In this document: in pieces, positions 1-7,723 of the stretch
Layout of the letters: each line of letters starts with the position of its first letter
Position numbering within the stretch: the stretch's first letter is position 1
Source: an uncultured Lachnospiraceae bacterium
GTDB lineage: Bacteria; Bacillota; Clostridia; Lachnospirales; Lachnospiraceae
NCBI GenBank assembly: GCA_902790935.1
Contig: CADATP010000019.1
Location: forward strand, 1 to 36,519
Direction: 5' to 3'
Length of the DNA: 36,519 bases
The notes under the pieces: generated by a model
What the model was told of the DNA's origin: nothing
What the model saw: only the letters and a program-made list of their open reading frames with translations
Database searches by the model: none
Position numbers and translations under genes: made by a program

Positions 1-258
1 GTGCATGATGCTGCCGTAATCGGCCTTCCCGATGACAGACTCGGAGAGATAGCAGCTGCCATTATCCAGGTTCGCGAGGGCCAGACTCTTACAGAGGATG
101 AGATGGAAGAATTCTGTGTTGACCTTCCGAGATACAAGAGACCGAGAAAGTACATCTTTGCAGAGGTATTAAGAAATCCCACCGGAAAGATCGACAAACC
201 GAGGCTCCGCGAGAAATACTGCGGCGAGAAACTGGTAGAGAGACAAAACAGAAGTTAA
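1..258 (+). CDS. Acyl-CoA synthetase / AMP-forming ligase, C-terminal fragment
   Basis: The open frame enters from the left edge and ends at TAA 256-258, so only the last 85 or so residues are visible and the true start lies outside; the GTG at position 1 is not evidence of a start. The fragment matches the mobile C-terminal subdomain of AMP-forming acyl-CoA synthetases: VIGLPDDRLGE near the beginning, then LPRYKRPRKY, and RNPTGKIDK near residue 65. In this superfamily the lysine of the PTGKIDK segment contacts the adenylate. The likely reaction is ATP-dependent activation of a carboxylic acid to an acyl-AMP and then acyl-CoA. The substrate cannot be told from this domain. An intrinsic terminator follows about 40 nt after the stop, so it is the last gene of its transcript. 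Confidence 0.85.
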   Translation: MHDAAVIGLPDDRLGEIAAAIIQVREGQTLTEDEMEEFCVDLPRYKRPRKYIFAEVLRNPTGKIDKPRLREKYCGEKLVERQNRS

Positions 259-296
259 CCATAAAAGTTCAGAAAACTACATTTTTAAACAATAGA

Positions 297-338
297 AAGC
301 CCGGTTGAACCAGCATACGCTAATTCAACCGGGCTTTT
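297..338. terminator. Bidirectional intrinsic terminator
   Basis: A perfect 14-bp stem (297-310 with 324-337) around a 13-nt loop is rich in G+C in the middle and flanked by A-tracts and T-tracts on both sides. It sits between the stop of the synthetase on the plus strand and the stop of the 58-residue gene on the minus strand, so it can end both convergent transcripts. Confidence 0.85.
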
Positions 339-365
339 CAAATAAACTCAAAGGGAGGGTAAAAA

Positions 366-542
366 CTAATTCATGTAATCTGCGATTATTTTGGAAATAT
401 TTTTCTTATCCGCATTCATAATCACTTTATTGTACTTTTTGAATACATATGCAGTTCTCTTTTCTGTATGAACGCATCTGTAATCATCAGCGAAAAGTGT
501 AACGCTTGTTCCGTCTGAAAAAACAATCTTATACTTATTCAA
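366..542 (-). CDS. Small hypothetical protein, 58 residues, TTG start
   Basis: I do not recognise this family. The minus-strand frame starts at TTG 542-540, six bases after a strong AGAAGGAG ribosome site, and ends at TAG 368-366. The product begins MNKYKIVFSDGTSVTLF and ends SKIIADYMN. It is a basic, beta-rich small cytosolic protein with one Cys and no membrane segment or signal. A dedicated promoter with an unusual dyad lies at 582-612, and a shared terminator follows the stop, so it forms a complete single-gene unit. The spacing of ribosome site, start, stop and terminator argues that it is real although short. Function is unknown. Confidence 0.65.
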   Translation of the reverse strand: MNKYKIVFSDGTSVTLFADDYRCVHTEKRTAYVFKKYNKVIMNADKKNISKIIADYMN

Positions 543-581
543 TTTAGACTCCTTCTAAACTCCGTTCACGCAACATCTAAT

Positions 582-612
582 ATTAAAAACCCGGGGGTAA
601 CCCCCAAGTCAA
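582..612 (-). promoter_or_regulatory. Dyad-filled promoter of the 58-residue gene
   Basis: On the minus strand TTGACT (612-607) is followed by TGGGGGTTACCCCCGGG and an AT-rich stretch. A -10 can be read as TTTAAT (587-582) with a 19-bp spacer. The spacer holds a near-perfect dyad with GGGGGT and ACCCCC arms. A 24-bp block (589-612) recurs with one change at 21046-21069, also upstream of a small gene. A dyad between -35 and -10 with a long spacer is how MerR-family activators bind; assigning such a regulator is inference. Confidence 0.55.
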
Positions 613-630
613 GTACTTTTTTAAAAAAAA

Positions 631-708
631 TTTTATTTGACCCCCCAACCCCGTCCCGGGGTGTCAAAAAAATGACACAGGGGGACGGGGTTGGGGGGTC
701 AAATAAAA
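631..708. repeat. GC-rich REP-like inverted repeat, copy A
   Basis: Arms 631-657 and 682-708 are perfect 27-bp reverse complements containing the core CCCCAACCCCGTCCC; the centre (658-681) is a less perfect continuation around an A-run. The same core recurs at 5993-6029, 9074-9155 and 11277-11311. No coding function is evident; a short minus-strand open frame across it is a by-product of the repeat. Confidence 0.85.
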
Positions 709-710
709 AA

Positions 711-765
711 CGGGCATGTGGTATATCTCCTATGTTTATCTCTGAGATATAATACCACAAGCCCG
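711..765 (-). terminator. Terminator of the exporter/lipoprotein operon
   Basis: CGGGC at 711-715 pairs with GCCCG at 761-765, and the stem continues through TGTGGTAT and ATACCACA with small imperfections. On the minus strand it is followed by a T-run (705-710). It lies about 65 nt downstream of the stop of the lipoprotein gene. Confidence 0.7.
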
Positions 766-830
766 TATATATTTTCGCCCCTCATCAGGTTCTACGCATC
801 ACATCCCACAGTGGGGGGAAGGCAAATCCC

Positions 831-3089
831 TTAAAGTTTCTTTATCTGCTCTGATTCGATGATGAATTTAACGGTGCAGTCCTCATCTTCTCCTGCTCCC
901 GCAAAGGTGTTGTAAGCCTTTCCCATATCGGAAATAGCCTTGATACGGTCCTTCATACCGTCCATGTCCGTATCAAACACCTTGGTCAGCTTGCTGATCC
1001 CTTCATCATTGAATTTGATCATACCGTCATTAAGCTTAACAGTACCGTTAAGGAGCTCGCTTGCTCCGTTTGAAAGCTGTGCGCTTCCGTCAGCCAAAGC
1101 CTTGGATCCGTTAACAAGAGTACCCGATGCTGAAGTAAGTTTATTTGCTCCTCCTGCAAGTTCTGCGGTTCCTGCTTTAAGAGTTGCGGTACCATCCTTT
1201 AAATTACCTGCTCCGGTGTAAAGTTCTGAAAGTCCACCGGTTAAGCTGTTAGCACCGCTTGAAAGCTGGGTTGTTCCGTTATAAAGTGCCGTAGCACCCT
1301 CTGAAAGTTTTGCTGCGCCTTCACCAAACTGTACAGCACCTGCCTCAAGGGCAGCCGCACCATCGGTTAATGCCTTTATCTTTGCTTGAGATTCAGCTGA
1401 TGTTAACTGTCCATATGAAGTTGAAAGGCTTGTTGCAAGGACTGATGCTCCGGACTGAAGACTCTGTCCACTTTCACCTGCTGTTGTAAGAGCGGCATTA
1501 ATCTGAACCTTAGCCTGGTTTGCTCCGGCTGCAGCTGCCTCTCTTGCAACTTTATCTGCAAGATAAGTTGAAAGAGCCTGCATCTGTTCACCAGTTAAAT
1601 TTAGCTTCTGAAGCTCAGATGTGAGATCAACTCCGGAGAGAATTGCGCTTGTATCAATTGTTGAAGGATCTGTCGGGGCAGCTGTAGCTGCTACAACCTG
1701 GTCGATGCCTGCACTGATCTGACCTGCCGCATTTGCTGCTGTACCGACTCCCGAAGTAATAGTTCCTACTGTTGCTGCTAAAGTATCAACGCCCTCTTTT
1801 AAGCTTGTTGCTCCGCTCGAAAGCTGAGCTGCATTGTCACTGAGAGTAGTTGCTCCGTCGCTTACCTGCTTTGCACCGGATTCTACTGATGAAATACCGT
1901 TGCTTAAAGCGTTTGCACCTTCCTTTGCCTGTGAAAGACCGGACTGAAGCTTTCCTGCTCCTTCGTCAAGAGAAACTGCTCCGGAATCAAGTTTTGATAT
2001 TCCGCCTGCCAGCTGTGATGCACCATTGGTGTACTCAACAACTCCATTGTAGAGGCTGTTACTTCCGCTTGCCAGAGAGTTGCTGCCATCTGCCAGTTTC
2101 TGAGCTCCATCCTTAAGAGCGCCTGTTCCGTCTGCAAGTTCTTTTCCTGCGCTGCTGAACTTGTCCATAGAATCCTTCATGTCTGACATAGAAGTATTTG
2201 AATCAAGATCGATGGCATCAAGGCCGATAGCTCTTGTGATATCTGAGGTAACCAGAGTGATGATCATTCCTGATTCGAAGTCTGTAACGTCAGCCTCAAT
2301 AACTACATTCTCAGGGATGCTTATCTCATCTTCAATGTTTTCAAGAAGTTTGCTGTCTACGGCTTTCCCACCGTTGAGGCTTTCTACAAGTCCTGGGAAT
2401 GCCATTCCTACGATGATATTTCTTTTTCCGTCCGCAACAGCTGCACCGTTGGTTACTTTAATATTCCTAAACTTTTCCTCATCAAGAGTAAGGGCACTGA
2501 CTGCTGCGAAGGGTGTATAGATAGTCTCATCCTTCCCACCGATCTTTACGATATTTGCGGAATTGTTCTTATAATTAAGTGTGATCTTAACATGTCCGCT
2601 CTTTCCCGCAAGATCTTTTGCAGCTATTTCCTTTGAATCAAGCTCGTATGTGATATTTACATCAACGGGAAGCTTTTTATCTGTGGTTCCCTGATAATAG
2701 ATATCGCTTCCGTTTGCGCTCCATGTAAGCTTGGTTCCGTCTGCTTTATAGGTTTCCTTACCCTTTACATTAACGATATCTGTAAGATAGGTCTCATCCT
2801 CAAGCTGCGCAGTTTTTTCTGTATTCTTAAGATGATCGCTTACGATGATGGAATTAACGCTTCCGCTTGCATCGGTCTTAACAAATACAGTCTCTTCTTT
2901 GCCTGCTTCGCTTGATCCGACACCTGCTACCTTGCTGACAACATCGGTAAGGATCTCTTCATCGGATGACGTTAAAACTTTTGTTACTGTATTAGCGTCA
3001 GATACCCCAAAAGGTAAACTGCATGAGCAAAAACTCATGGCCATCAATGTGCTACATAATATTACGGCTAGTGCCTTCTTTCTTTTCAT
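831..3089 (-). CDS. Heptad-repeat (YhgE/Pip-like) lipoprotein partner of an MMPL exporter
   Basis: This 752-residue secreted lipoprotein starts with a basic n-region, a hydrophobic stretch and a candidate lipobox ending at Cys23 (FCSC). Residues about 30-290 form a mixed globular region. From about residue 310 to 700 the chain is built of L-x-x-G heptads (LADGTGALKDG, LSSGATSLKEG and many more), the pattern seen in YhgE/Pip-type proteins. Those are predicted to form long extracellular rods or coiled structures. RBS AAGGAGG lies seven bases before ATG. The start overlaps the stop of the exporter gene by 4 bp (ATGA), so the two are translationally coupled. Pairing of such proteins with MMPL transporters is common in Bacillota; a role in exporting lipids or in cell-envelope traffic is inferred. 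Confidence 0.8.
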   Translation of the reverse strand: MKRKKALAVILCSTLMAMSFCSCSLPFGVSDANTVTKVLTSSDEEILTDVVSKVAGVGSSEAGKEETVFVKTDASGSVNSIIVSDHLKNTEKTAQLEDETYLTDIVNVKGKETYKADGTKLTWSANGSDIYYQGTTDKKLPVDVNITYELDSKEIAAKDLAGKSGHVKITLNYKNNSANIVKIGGKDETIYTPFAAVSALTLDEEKFRNIKVTNGAAVADGKRNIIVGMAFPGLVESLNGGKAVDSKLLENIEDEISIPENVVIEADVTDFESGMIITLVTSDITRAIGLDAIDLDSNTSMSDMKDSMDKFSSAGKELADGTGALKDGAQKLADGSNSLASGSNSLYNGVVEYTNGASQLAGGISKLDSGAVSLDEGAGKLQSGLSQAKEGANALSNGISSVESGAKQVSDGATTLSDNAAQLSSGATSLKEGVDTLAATVGTITSGVGTAANAAGQISAGIDQVVAATAAPTDPSTIDTSAILSGVDLTSELQKLNLTGEQMQALSTYLADKVAREAAAAGANQAKVQINAALTTAGESGQSLQSGASVLATSLSTSYGQLTSAESQAKIKALTDGAAALEAGAVQFGEGAAKLSEGATALYNGTTQLSSGANSLTGGLSELYTGAGNLKDGTATLKAGTAELAGGANKLTSASGTLVNGSKALADGSAQLSNGASELLNGTVKLNDGMIKFNDEGISKLTKVFDTDMDGMKDRIKAISDMGKAYNTFAGAGEDEDCTVKFIIESEQIKKL

Positions 3090-5182
3090 GACAATGCCTC
3101 CTTACATTCCTTTCTTTTCTTTTCCAAAAATCCAATTGATGTATGGCATATAACTTTATCAAATATCATCAGCATGGTTGGAAGCATGGTAAGTACGATC
3201 ACCATACTGATAAGCGCTCCTCTTGCCATAAGGTTACAGAGTGAACTGATCATATCAATGTTACTGATAAGCCCTACTCCGAAGGTAGCGGCAAAGAAGC
3301 TGAGTGCGCTGACCATTACGGATCTCATGCTTGCTTTATGTGCAATGAGGACTGCTTCCTTCTTGTCCGTTCCTCTCGACCTTTCCTTTTTATATCTGGT
3401 GGTCATTAAGATTGCATAGTCAACGGTTGATCCGAGCTGGATGGTTCCGATAACGATGGAAGCAACAAAAGGAAGGACCGTTCCGGTATAGTACGGGATT
3501 CCCATGTTGATAAATATCGCAAGTTCAATGACTCCAACCAGGATAATAGGAAGGCTCACTGACTTAAATACAAATGCGATGATAAGGAAGATCGCGCCGA
3601 TTGAAACCTCGCTGACCTTTGCAAAATCCTTATCCGTGATCTCGATAAGATCCTTCGTGCAGGGAGCTTCTCCCACAAGAAGTGCACCTTTATCGTAGGA
3701 TTTGATGATCTTACTGATGCTGCTGCACTGAGCGTTTACCTCATCGCTGGCAACTTTGTATTCGCTCATTACAAGAAGCAGTTTATAGTCATCGCTTTCT
3801 AAATCTCCCGTTAATTTCTGAGGAAGGAAATCTCTTGGAATGCCGGGACCTACGATTGAATCAAGGCCCAGGACATTTTTAACTCCCTCTACTTCTTTTA
3901 ATTCCTCGATCATGCTCTCGGTATCCGCCAAAGGCATGTCCGTATCATAGAGGACCATATGAGTGCTGTTCATTTCAAACAGATCGTTTAGCTTGGTATT
4001 TGCCACAACGCTTGGAAGATCCGTAGGAAGAGATGTATCAAGGTTGTAATAAACCGATGTGTTCTTGTATCCGAATACTGCAGGGATCAAAAGGACAACG
4101 AACAGTATCGCAAATATCCAATTGTGGTTAACTATGAATTCGGATACCTTCGGCATCTCAGGAAGGAGCGCTTTGTGCTTTGTCTTTTGAATAGCCTTAT
4201 CAAAAATAAGGATCATTGAAGGCAAAACGGTTATGCAGGAGAGCACTCCTATGAGAACGCCCTTGGCCATTACTATGCCCAGGTCAAGGCCAAGTGTAAA
4301 GCTCATGAAGCAAAGTGCAACGAATCCGGCTACGGTTGTAATAGAGCTTCCTATTACGGAGGTTATGGTGCCGGAAATGGCATGTGCCATGGCCCTTTCT
4401 TTGTTGTTATCAAATCTTACAAGGTTTTCTTCGTAACTGTGCCAGAGGAATATTGAATAGTCCATGGTAACGCCCAGCTGAAGCACCGCTGCAAGAGCTT
4501 TTGTGATGTAGGATATCTCGCCCAGGAACACATTTGATCCAAGGTTATAAAGTATTGCCATTCCTATACTTAACAAGAAGAATACAGGAGCAAGGAATGA
4601 ATCCATGGTAAGGGACAAAACAACCAAAGCAAGCACAACTGCGATAAGAACGTAAAGGGGAGTTTCTTTTTCGGAAAGATCCTTAGTGTCTGAAACCACC
4701 GCGCTCATACCGCTTAAGAAGCACTGCTCTCCCGCTACCTTTCTGATCTCTTTTATTGCATTCATGGTTCCGTCGGATGATGTGGTATCGTCAAAGACAA
4801 CCGCCATCATTGTTGCATCACCGTTATTGAAGGCTTCATAGAGATTATCCGGAAGCATCTCCATAGGGATCGAAAGGTCTGCAAAGGAATCGTACCAAAG
4901 GACCTTGGCTACATGATCCACGTCTTCAACCTTTTCTTTGATCTTAGCCGCGTCCTGCTCTTCCATTCCTTCAACTATCAGGAAAGAAACAGCTCCGGTC
5001 CCAAATTCATCCACGAGAATATCCTGTCCCACCATTGTCTCTATTTCCTTGGGAAGGTAATAGAGGATGTCGTAATTTACTCTCGTCTTCATATAGCCCA
5101 GTGCCGAGGGTATCAGAAGCAGAAGTGACAGGATGAAGATCGGAACTTTGAACTTAACAATCTTTTTTCCTAAGTTAATCAT
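3086..5182 (-). CDS. MMPL/RND-family membrane exporter
   Basis: The 698-residue product is a polytopic RND-superfamily exporter of the MMPL type. It has an N-terminal membrane segment, an extracytoplasmic loop, a membrane block (about residues 180-350), a second segment and loop (about 365-535), and a second membrane block to about 680: two equivalent halves, as expected. Each half has the helix region preceding Asp in VTMDYSIF and STVDYAIL, where proton-relay Asp residues lie in this family. I chose ATG at 5182 because AGAGGAG sits at the right spacing; a frame open further upstream (to 5209) runs into an operator. It is first in an operon with the heptad lipoprotein and diverges from a TetR gene, so export of a toxic or lipid-like compound under TetR control is likely. 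The substrate is unknown. Confidence 0.88.
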   Translation of the reverse strand: MINLGKKIVKFKVPIFILSLLLLIPSALGYMKTRVNYDILYYLPKEIETMVGQDILVDEFGTGAVSFLIVEGMEEQDAAKIKEKVEDVDHVAKVLWYDSFADLSIPMEMLPDNLYEAFNNGDATMMAVVFDDTTSSDGTMNAIKEIRKVAGEQCFLSGMSAVVSDTKDLSEKETPLYVLIAVVLALVVLSLTMDSFLAPVFFLLSIGMAILYNLGSNVFLGEISYITKALAAVLQLGVTMDYSIFLWHSYEENLVRFDNNKERAMAHAISGTITSVIGSSITTVAGFVALCFMSFTLGLDLGIVMAKGVLIGVLSCITVLPSMILIFDKAIQKTKHKALLPEMPKVSEFIVNHNWIFAILFVVLLIPAVFGYKNTSVYYNLDTSLPTDLPSVVANTKLNDLFEMNSTHMVLYDTDMPLADTESMIEELKEVEGVKNVLGLDSIVGPGIPRDFLPQKLTGDLESDDYKLLLVMSEYKVASDEVNAQCSSISKIIKSYDKGALLVGEAPCTKDLIEITDKDFAKVSEVSIGAIFLIIAFVFKSVSLPIILVGVIELAIFINMGIPYYTGTVLPFVASIVIGTIQLGSTVDYAILMTTRYKKERSRGTDKKEAVLIAHKASMRSVMVSALSFFAATFGVGLISNIDMISSLCNLMARGALISMVIVLTMLPTMLMIFDKVICHTSIGFLEKKRKECKEALS

Positions 5183-5202
5183 TTTCATTCTCCTCTCAAA
5201 AA

Positions 5203-5215
5203 TGACCATCGTTCA
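5203..5215. promoter_or_regulatory. Putative TetR operator O1
   Basis: TGACCATCGTTCA is a near-palindrome that differs from the perfect operator O2 at two positions. It lies just downstream of the predicted exporter transcription start, centred 42 bp (four helical turns) from O2. Confidence 0.6.
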
Positions 5216-5229
5216 TTTTTTACAAGAGG

Positions 5230-5258
5230 GTTATATCATTTTTCTGACCATTGGTCAA
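5230..5258 (-). promoter_or_regulatory. Exporter operon promoter
   Basis: On the minus strand TTGACC (5258-5253), a 17-bp spacer and TATAAC (5235-5230) form a good sigma-A promoter reading toward the MMPL gene. The -35 hexamer overlaps operator O2. Confidence 0.7.
5245..5257. promoter_or_regulatory. Putative TetR operator O2
   Basis: TGACCATTGGTCA is a perfect 13-bp palindrome covering the -35 box of the exporter promoter. Binding there would occlude RNA polymerase, and the site's position in the divergent spacer fits autoregulation too. Confidence 0.7.
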
Positions 5259-5336
5259 TATTTTTTGCAAACTTTATTGATTTTTTATTTTTTATGTGTA
5301 AAAATCAATATTAGAAATACTGAGAAAGGTTTACTT

Positions 5337-5939
5337 ATGGGAAAGGCCGAGACTAATAAACAAAAGAAAAGAGAATCCCTGCTGAACACAGCATTCGATC
5401 TTTTTACAACAAAGGGAATAAACAACACTTCCATCGCAGATATCGTGGAAGCGGCAGGAGTCGCCAAGGGAACGTTTTATTTATACTTTAAGGATAAATA
5501 CGATATAAACAGCAAGCTTCTTGTTCACAAAGCTACTCTTCTGTTTGAATCAGCCCTTGAAAGACTGCATAAAAGGGGAATCAGTGATATAAGAGAAAAG
5601 ATATTCTTTGTCCTGGACGATATCATAAGCGCTCTTACCAAAGACAAGGTGCTGCTTATGTTTATCTCCAAGAATCTGGGACTGGGATTTTCAAGATATA
5701 TGATGGAGAGCCCGGCTGTCATGGAAGAAGAACCCATTAAGGAAGCAACCATGCAGTTCCTTGATGACATCGGAAATACCATTACCGATCCGAAGCTTAT
5801 GATGTACATGATAATAGAATTGACGGGAAGCAGTATTTATTCAGCCATACTTTATGAGCAGCCCGTAACCATAGATGAACTAAAGCCCCATCTCTTTACG
5901 GCCATCGGATCGATCATCGATCAGTTTACAAAAAAATAA
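5337..5939 (+). CDS. TetR/AcrR-family transcriptional regulator
   Basis: The 200-residue protein begins MGKAETNKQKKRESLLNTAF after an AAAGG ribosome site. The N-terminal DNA-binding domain shows the TetR signature SIADIVEAAGVAKGTFYLYF at about residues 32-51. The remainder is a helical ligand-binding and dimerisation domain of ordinary length. The frame is open about 200 bases further upstream, but that stretch is AT-rich promoter DNA with the operators. It is divergent from the MMPL/lipoprotein operon, and two matching palindromes lie between, so it most likely represses that operon and responds to an exported compound. The inducer cannot be predicted. Confidence 0.9.
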   Translation: MGKAETNKQKKRESLLNTAFDLFTTKGINNTSIADIVEAAGVAKGTFYLYFKDKYDINSKLLVHKATLLFESALERLHKRGISDIREKIFFVLDDIISALTKDKVLLMFISKNLGLGFSRYMMESPAVMEEEPIKEATMQFLDDIGNTITDPKLMMYMIIELTGSSIYSAILYEQPVTIDELKPHLFTAIGSIIDQFTKK

Positions 5940-5957
5940 CTCCGTCCCCATCGTGAT

Positions 5958-6111
5958 TTTCGCTTCATGCGGTGAGGTTCCTGCTTCGCAGGAAAATGAC
6001 ACAGAGGGACGGGGGTGGGGGTTCACTTTCGAAGGCCTCACAGCATTCGCAAAATTCCTTGCTTCGCTTCAGAATTTCGCTTCATGCTGTGAGGTTCCTG
6101 CTTCGCAGGAA
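5958..6111 (+). repeat. 37-bp direct repeat pair flanking a REP-like element
   Basis: Positions 5958-5994 and 6075-6111 are identical at 36 of 37 bases. Each copy ends in a small hairpin with arms CCTGC and GCAGG. Copy B of the GC-rich repeat lies immediately after the first one, so the stretch looks like a nested or accreted repeat island. Confidence 0.8.
5993..6029 (+). repeat. GC-rich REP-like repeat, copy B (single arm)
   Basis: This is a single, slightly diverged arm of the family seen at 9074-9108: it shares ATGACACAG, GGGACGGGG and GGGGGTTCA blocks. No inverted partner is adjacent, though a short CCGTCCCC stretch at 5943-5950 may be the remnant of one. Confidence 0.75.
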
Positions 6112-6121
6112 TAAAATAAAA

Positions 6122-6175
6122 GCAACCCGATTGTATCTTACGTGCGAGCACGACGATACAATCGGGTTGTTTCAT
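6122..6175. terminator. Intrinsic terminator between tetR and tRNA-Leu
   Basis: A 15-bp stem (6122-6136 with 6155-6169) is followed by a T-rich run on the plus strand and flanked by A-rich sequence on the other side. It can end tetR transcription and the tRNA-Leu precursor on the minus strand. Confidence 0.75.
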
Positions 6176-6199
6176 TTACCTTCGAAAGTAACCTTGTAA

Positions 6200-6283
6200 T
6201 GCAGGAAATGAGACTCGAACTCACAAGGGATTGCTCCCACACGGACCTGAACCGTGCGCGTCTACCAATTCCGCCATTCCTGC
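6200..6283 (-). tRNA. tRNA-Leu (anticodon CAG)
   Basis: The 84-nt cloverleaf on the minus strand has a perfect 7-bp acceptor stem (GCAGGAA with TTCCTGC), an anticodon stem CACGG/CCGTG around loop TTCAGGT giving anticodon CAG, a long variable arm typical of Leu, and the GTTCGAGTC T-arm. The discriminator base is A and CCA is not encoded. Confidence 0.95.
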
Positions 6284-6312
6284 TTAGCGCTTTTATTTTG
6301 CGCAACAAATGA

Positions 6313-6341
6313 AATATACACTAATTAAAGCGAACTGTCAA
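6313..6341 (-). promoter_or_regulatory. tRNA-Leu promoter
   Basis: TTGACA (6341-6336), a 17-bp spacer and TATATT (6318-6313) lie immediately beyond the MATE stop codon and point at the tRNA, giving a start near 6306. Confidence 0.8.
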
Positions 6342-6346
6342 GGTGG

Positions 6347-7723
6347 CTATATCTTTATCTTTGTCCATTTTCCGGCTCTGAATCTTACAGAGCCAAAGAT
6401 AAATCTTGAAACCTGATCTGCAAGAATACCCATCCAGACACCGTTTATACCAAGACCAAGTGTGTATCCGCAAACGTAAGAAAAAACTGTTCTGATGATC
6501 GTTACGCTGATAATAGAAGCCATCGCCGTATATCCGGTATCTCCCGCTCCTCTTAGGCATCCCATATAGATTACCTGGGAAACCTGGAATATAACAACAA
6601 GCATAATGATCCTTGTAATAGCCGTTCCGATCCTTACTATTTCCTCTTCCCTGAAAAATGCGGACATCAGCGCTCTTCCGCCAAATAAATACAGGCAGGC
6701 AAGGGCGATTGAAACAACCAGTCCCATCATCCTGCAGGTTCTTCCGTACTCTTTTGCAAGATCCTCATTGCTTTCGCCAAGGCTCCTTCCGATAAGAGCA
6801 ACAGCCGTTGACTGGAAACCGTCACCAAAGGAGAAGGACAGGCTCATTATATTCATTCCAACCTGGTGGGCCGCCATTTGGGCTGTTCCCATATCCGCTG
6901 CCATGATAGCGGTTGCCATAAATCCAATTCGCATAAGTATCTGTTCGAAGAATACCGAATATCCAACCTTAACAAGAGATTTAAAGGCACTGAAAGCCGG
7001 TCTTATCTTATTCTTAAAAATATAAGGAATACTTACAAAACAGTCCTTCTTAAACAGCGATAAAACGCTCATCACACTGGCTACCGATGAGCCAAGAACT
7101 GTCGCGATAGCAGCTCCGGCAACGCCAAGAGCCGGGAATCCGAACTTTCCGCCTATAAGCAGATAGTTAAAGACGATGTTCACAAGGTTTGAGGTTACAT
7201 TTGTCCGCATCGTTATCTTTGTATTACCCGCACCCCTTTGAGCAGAGTTTATTCCCATCGAGATACAGTTAAAGATAATACCGCCCATTACTATCCTAAA
7301 ATAAGCCGTAGCAAGGTCGTGGGTATCTTCGTTCGATCCGCAAAGCCTTATCACATCCCCGGCGAAAAACACAAGTAAGCCGCCTATGATAACGGATGCA
7401 ATCACTATAAAAACCAGACCGGAAATAAGAATTCTGTTGGCATCGTCTTTTCTGTTCTCACCCTTCCTTCGAGCTACAAGTGCCGAAAGCGATACGTTTA
7501 TGGCGAAAAACATTGAAAGGCCCATAAGCTTCGGCTGCGTAGTGAGTCCTACTGCGGCCACCTCATTGCTACCAAGACCGCTTACCATATATGAATCCAC
7601 CAAAGCTACAAAAGCTGCGAAAAAGGACTCTACCACGGCGGGCCATGCCATATTTATTGTTTCTTTTACTATTTTCTTATCAAACTTCTTCATTTCTGCC
7701 TTAACTAACGACGCTGTCGTCAT
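6347..7723 (-). CDS. MATE-family multidrug/organic cation exporter
   Basis: The 458-residue product is a twelve-helix MATE transporter. Landmarks are MAWPAVVESFFAAFVALVD at the first helix, followed by the second-helix QPKLMGLS region, and PALGVAGAAIATVLG in the middle of the first half, a hallmark of the family. Such proteins expel drugs or metabolites in exchange for Na+ or H+. The ATG at 7723 lacks a clear ribosome site. A second ATG at 7693 (MKKFDKK) follows AAGG and may be the true start, which would shorten the protein by ten residues without touching the fold. It is monocistronic, ends just before the tRNA-Leu promoter, and is not obviously under control of the nearby TetR. The substrate is unknown. 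Confidence 0.9.
   Translation of the reverse strand: MTTASLVKAEMKKFDKKIVKETINMAWPAVVESFFAAFVALVDSYMVSGLGSNEVAAVGLTTQPKLMGLSMFFAINVSLSALVARRKGENRKDDANRILISGLVFIVIASVIIGGLLVFFAGDVIRLCGSNEDTHDLATAYFRIVMGGIIFNCISMGINSAQRGAGNTKITMRTNVTSNLVNIVFNYLLIGGKFGFPALGVAGAAIATVLGSSVASVMSVLSLFKKDCFVSIPYIFKNKIRPAFSAFKSLVKVGYSVFFEQILMRIGFMATAIMAADMGTAQMAAHQVGMNIMSLSFSFGDGFQSTAVALIGRSLGESNEDLAKEYGRTCRMMGLVVSIALACLYLFGGRALMSAFFREEEIVRIGTAITRIIMLVVIFQVSQVIYMGCLRGAGDTGYTAMASIISVTIIRTVFSYVCGYTLGLGINGVWMGILADQVSRFIFGSVRFRAGKWTKIKI

Noticed and set aside
566-760. Minus-strand open frame over the inverted repeat
   Set aside because: It runs through REP-like copy A and a terminator hairpin and includes the PTPSPCVIF and PRDGVGGS strings that come from the repeat.
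1850-2137. Two opposed open frames inside the heptad lipoprotein gene
   Set aside because: They are shadows of highly repetitive coding sequence, with no start signals.
5133-5336. Extended N-terminus of the TetR frame
   Set aside because: The stretch is AT-rich, contains both operators and the exporter promoter, and lacks a ribosome site; the MGKAETNKQ start has one.
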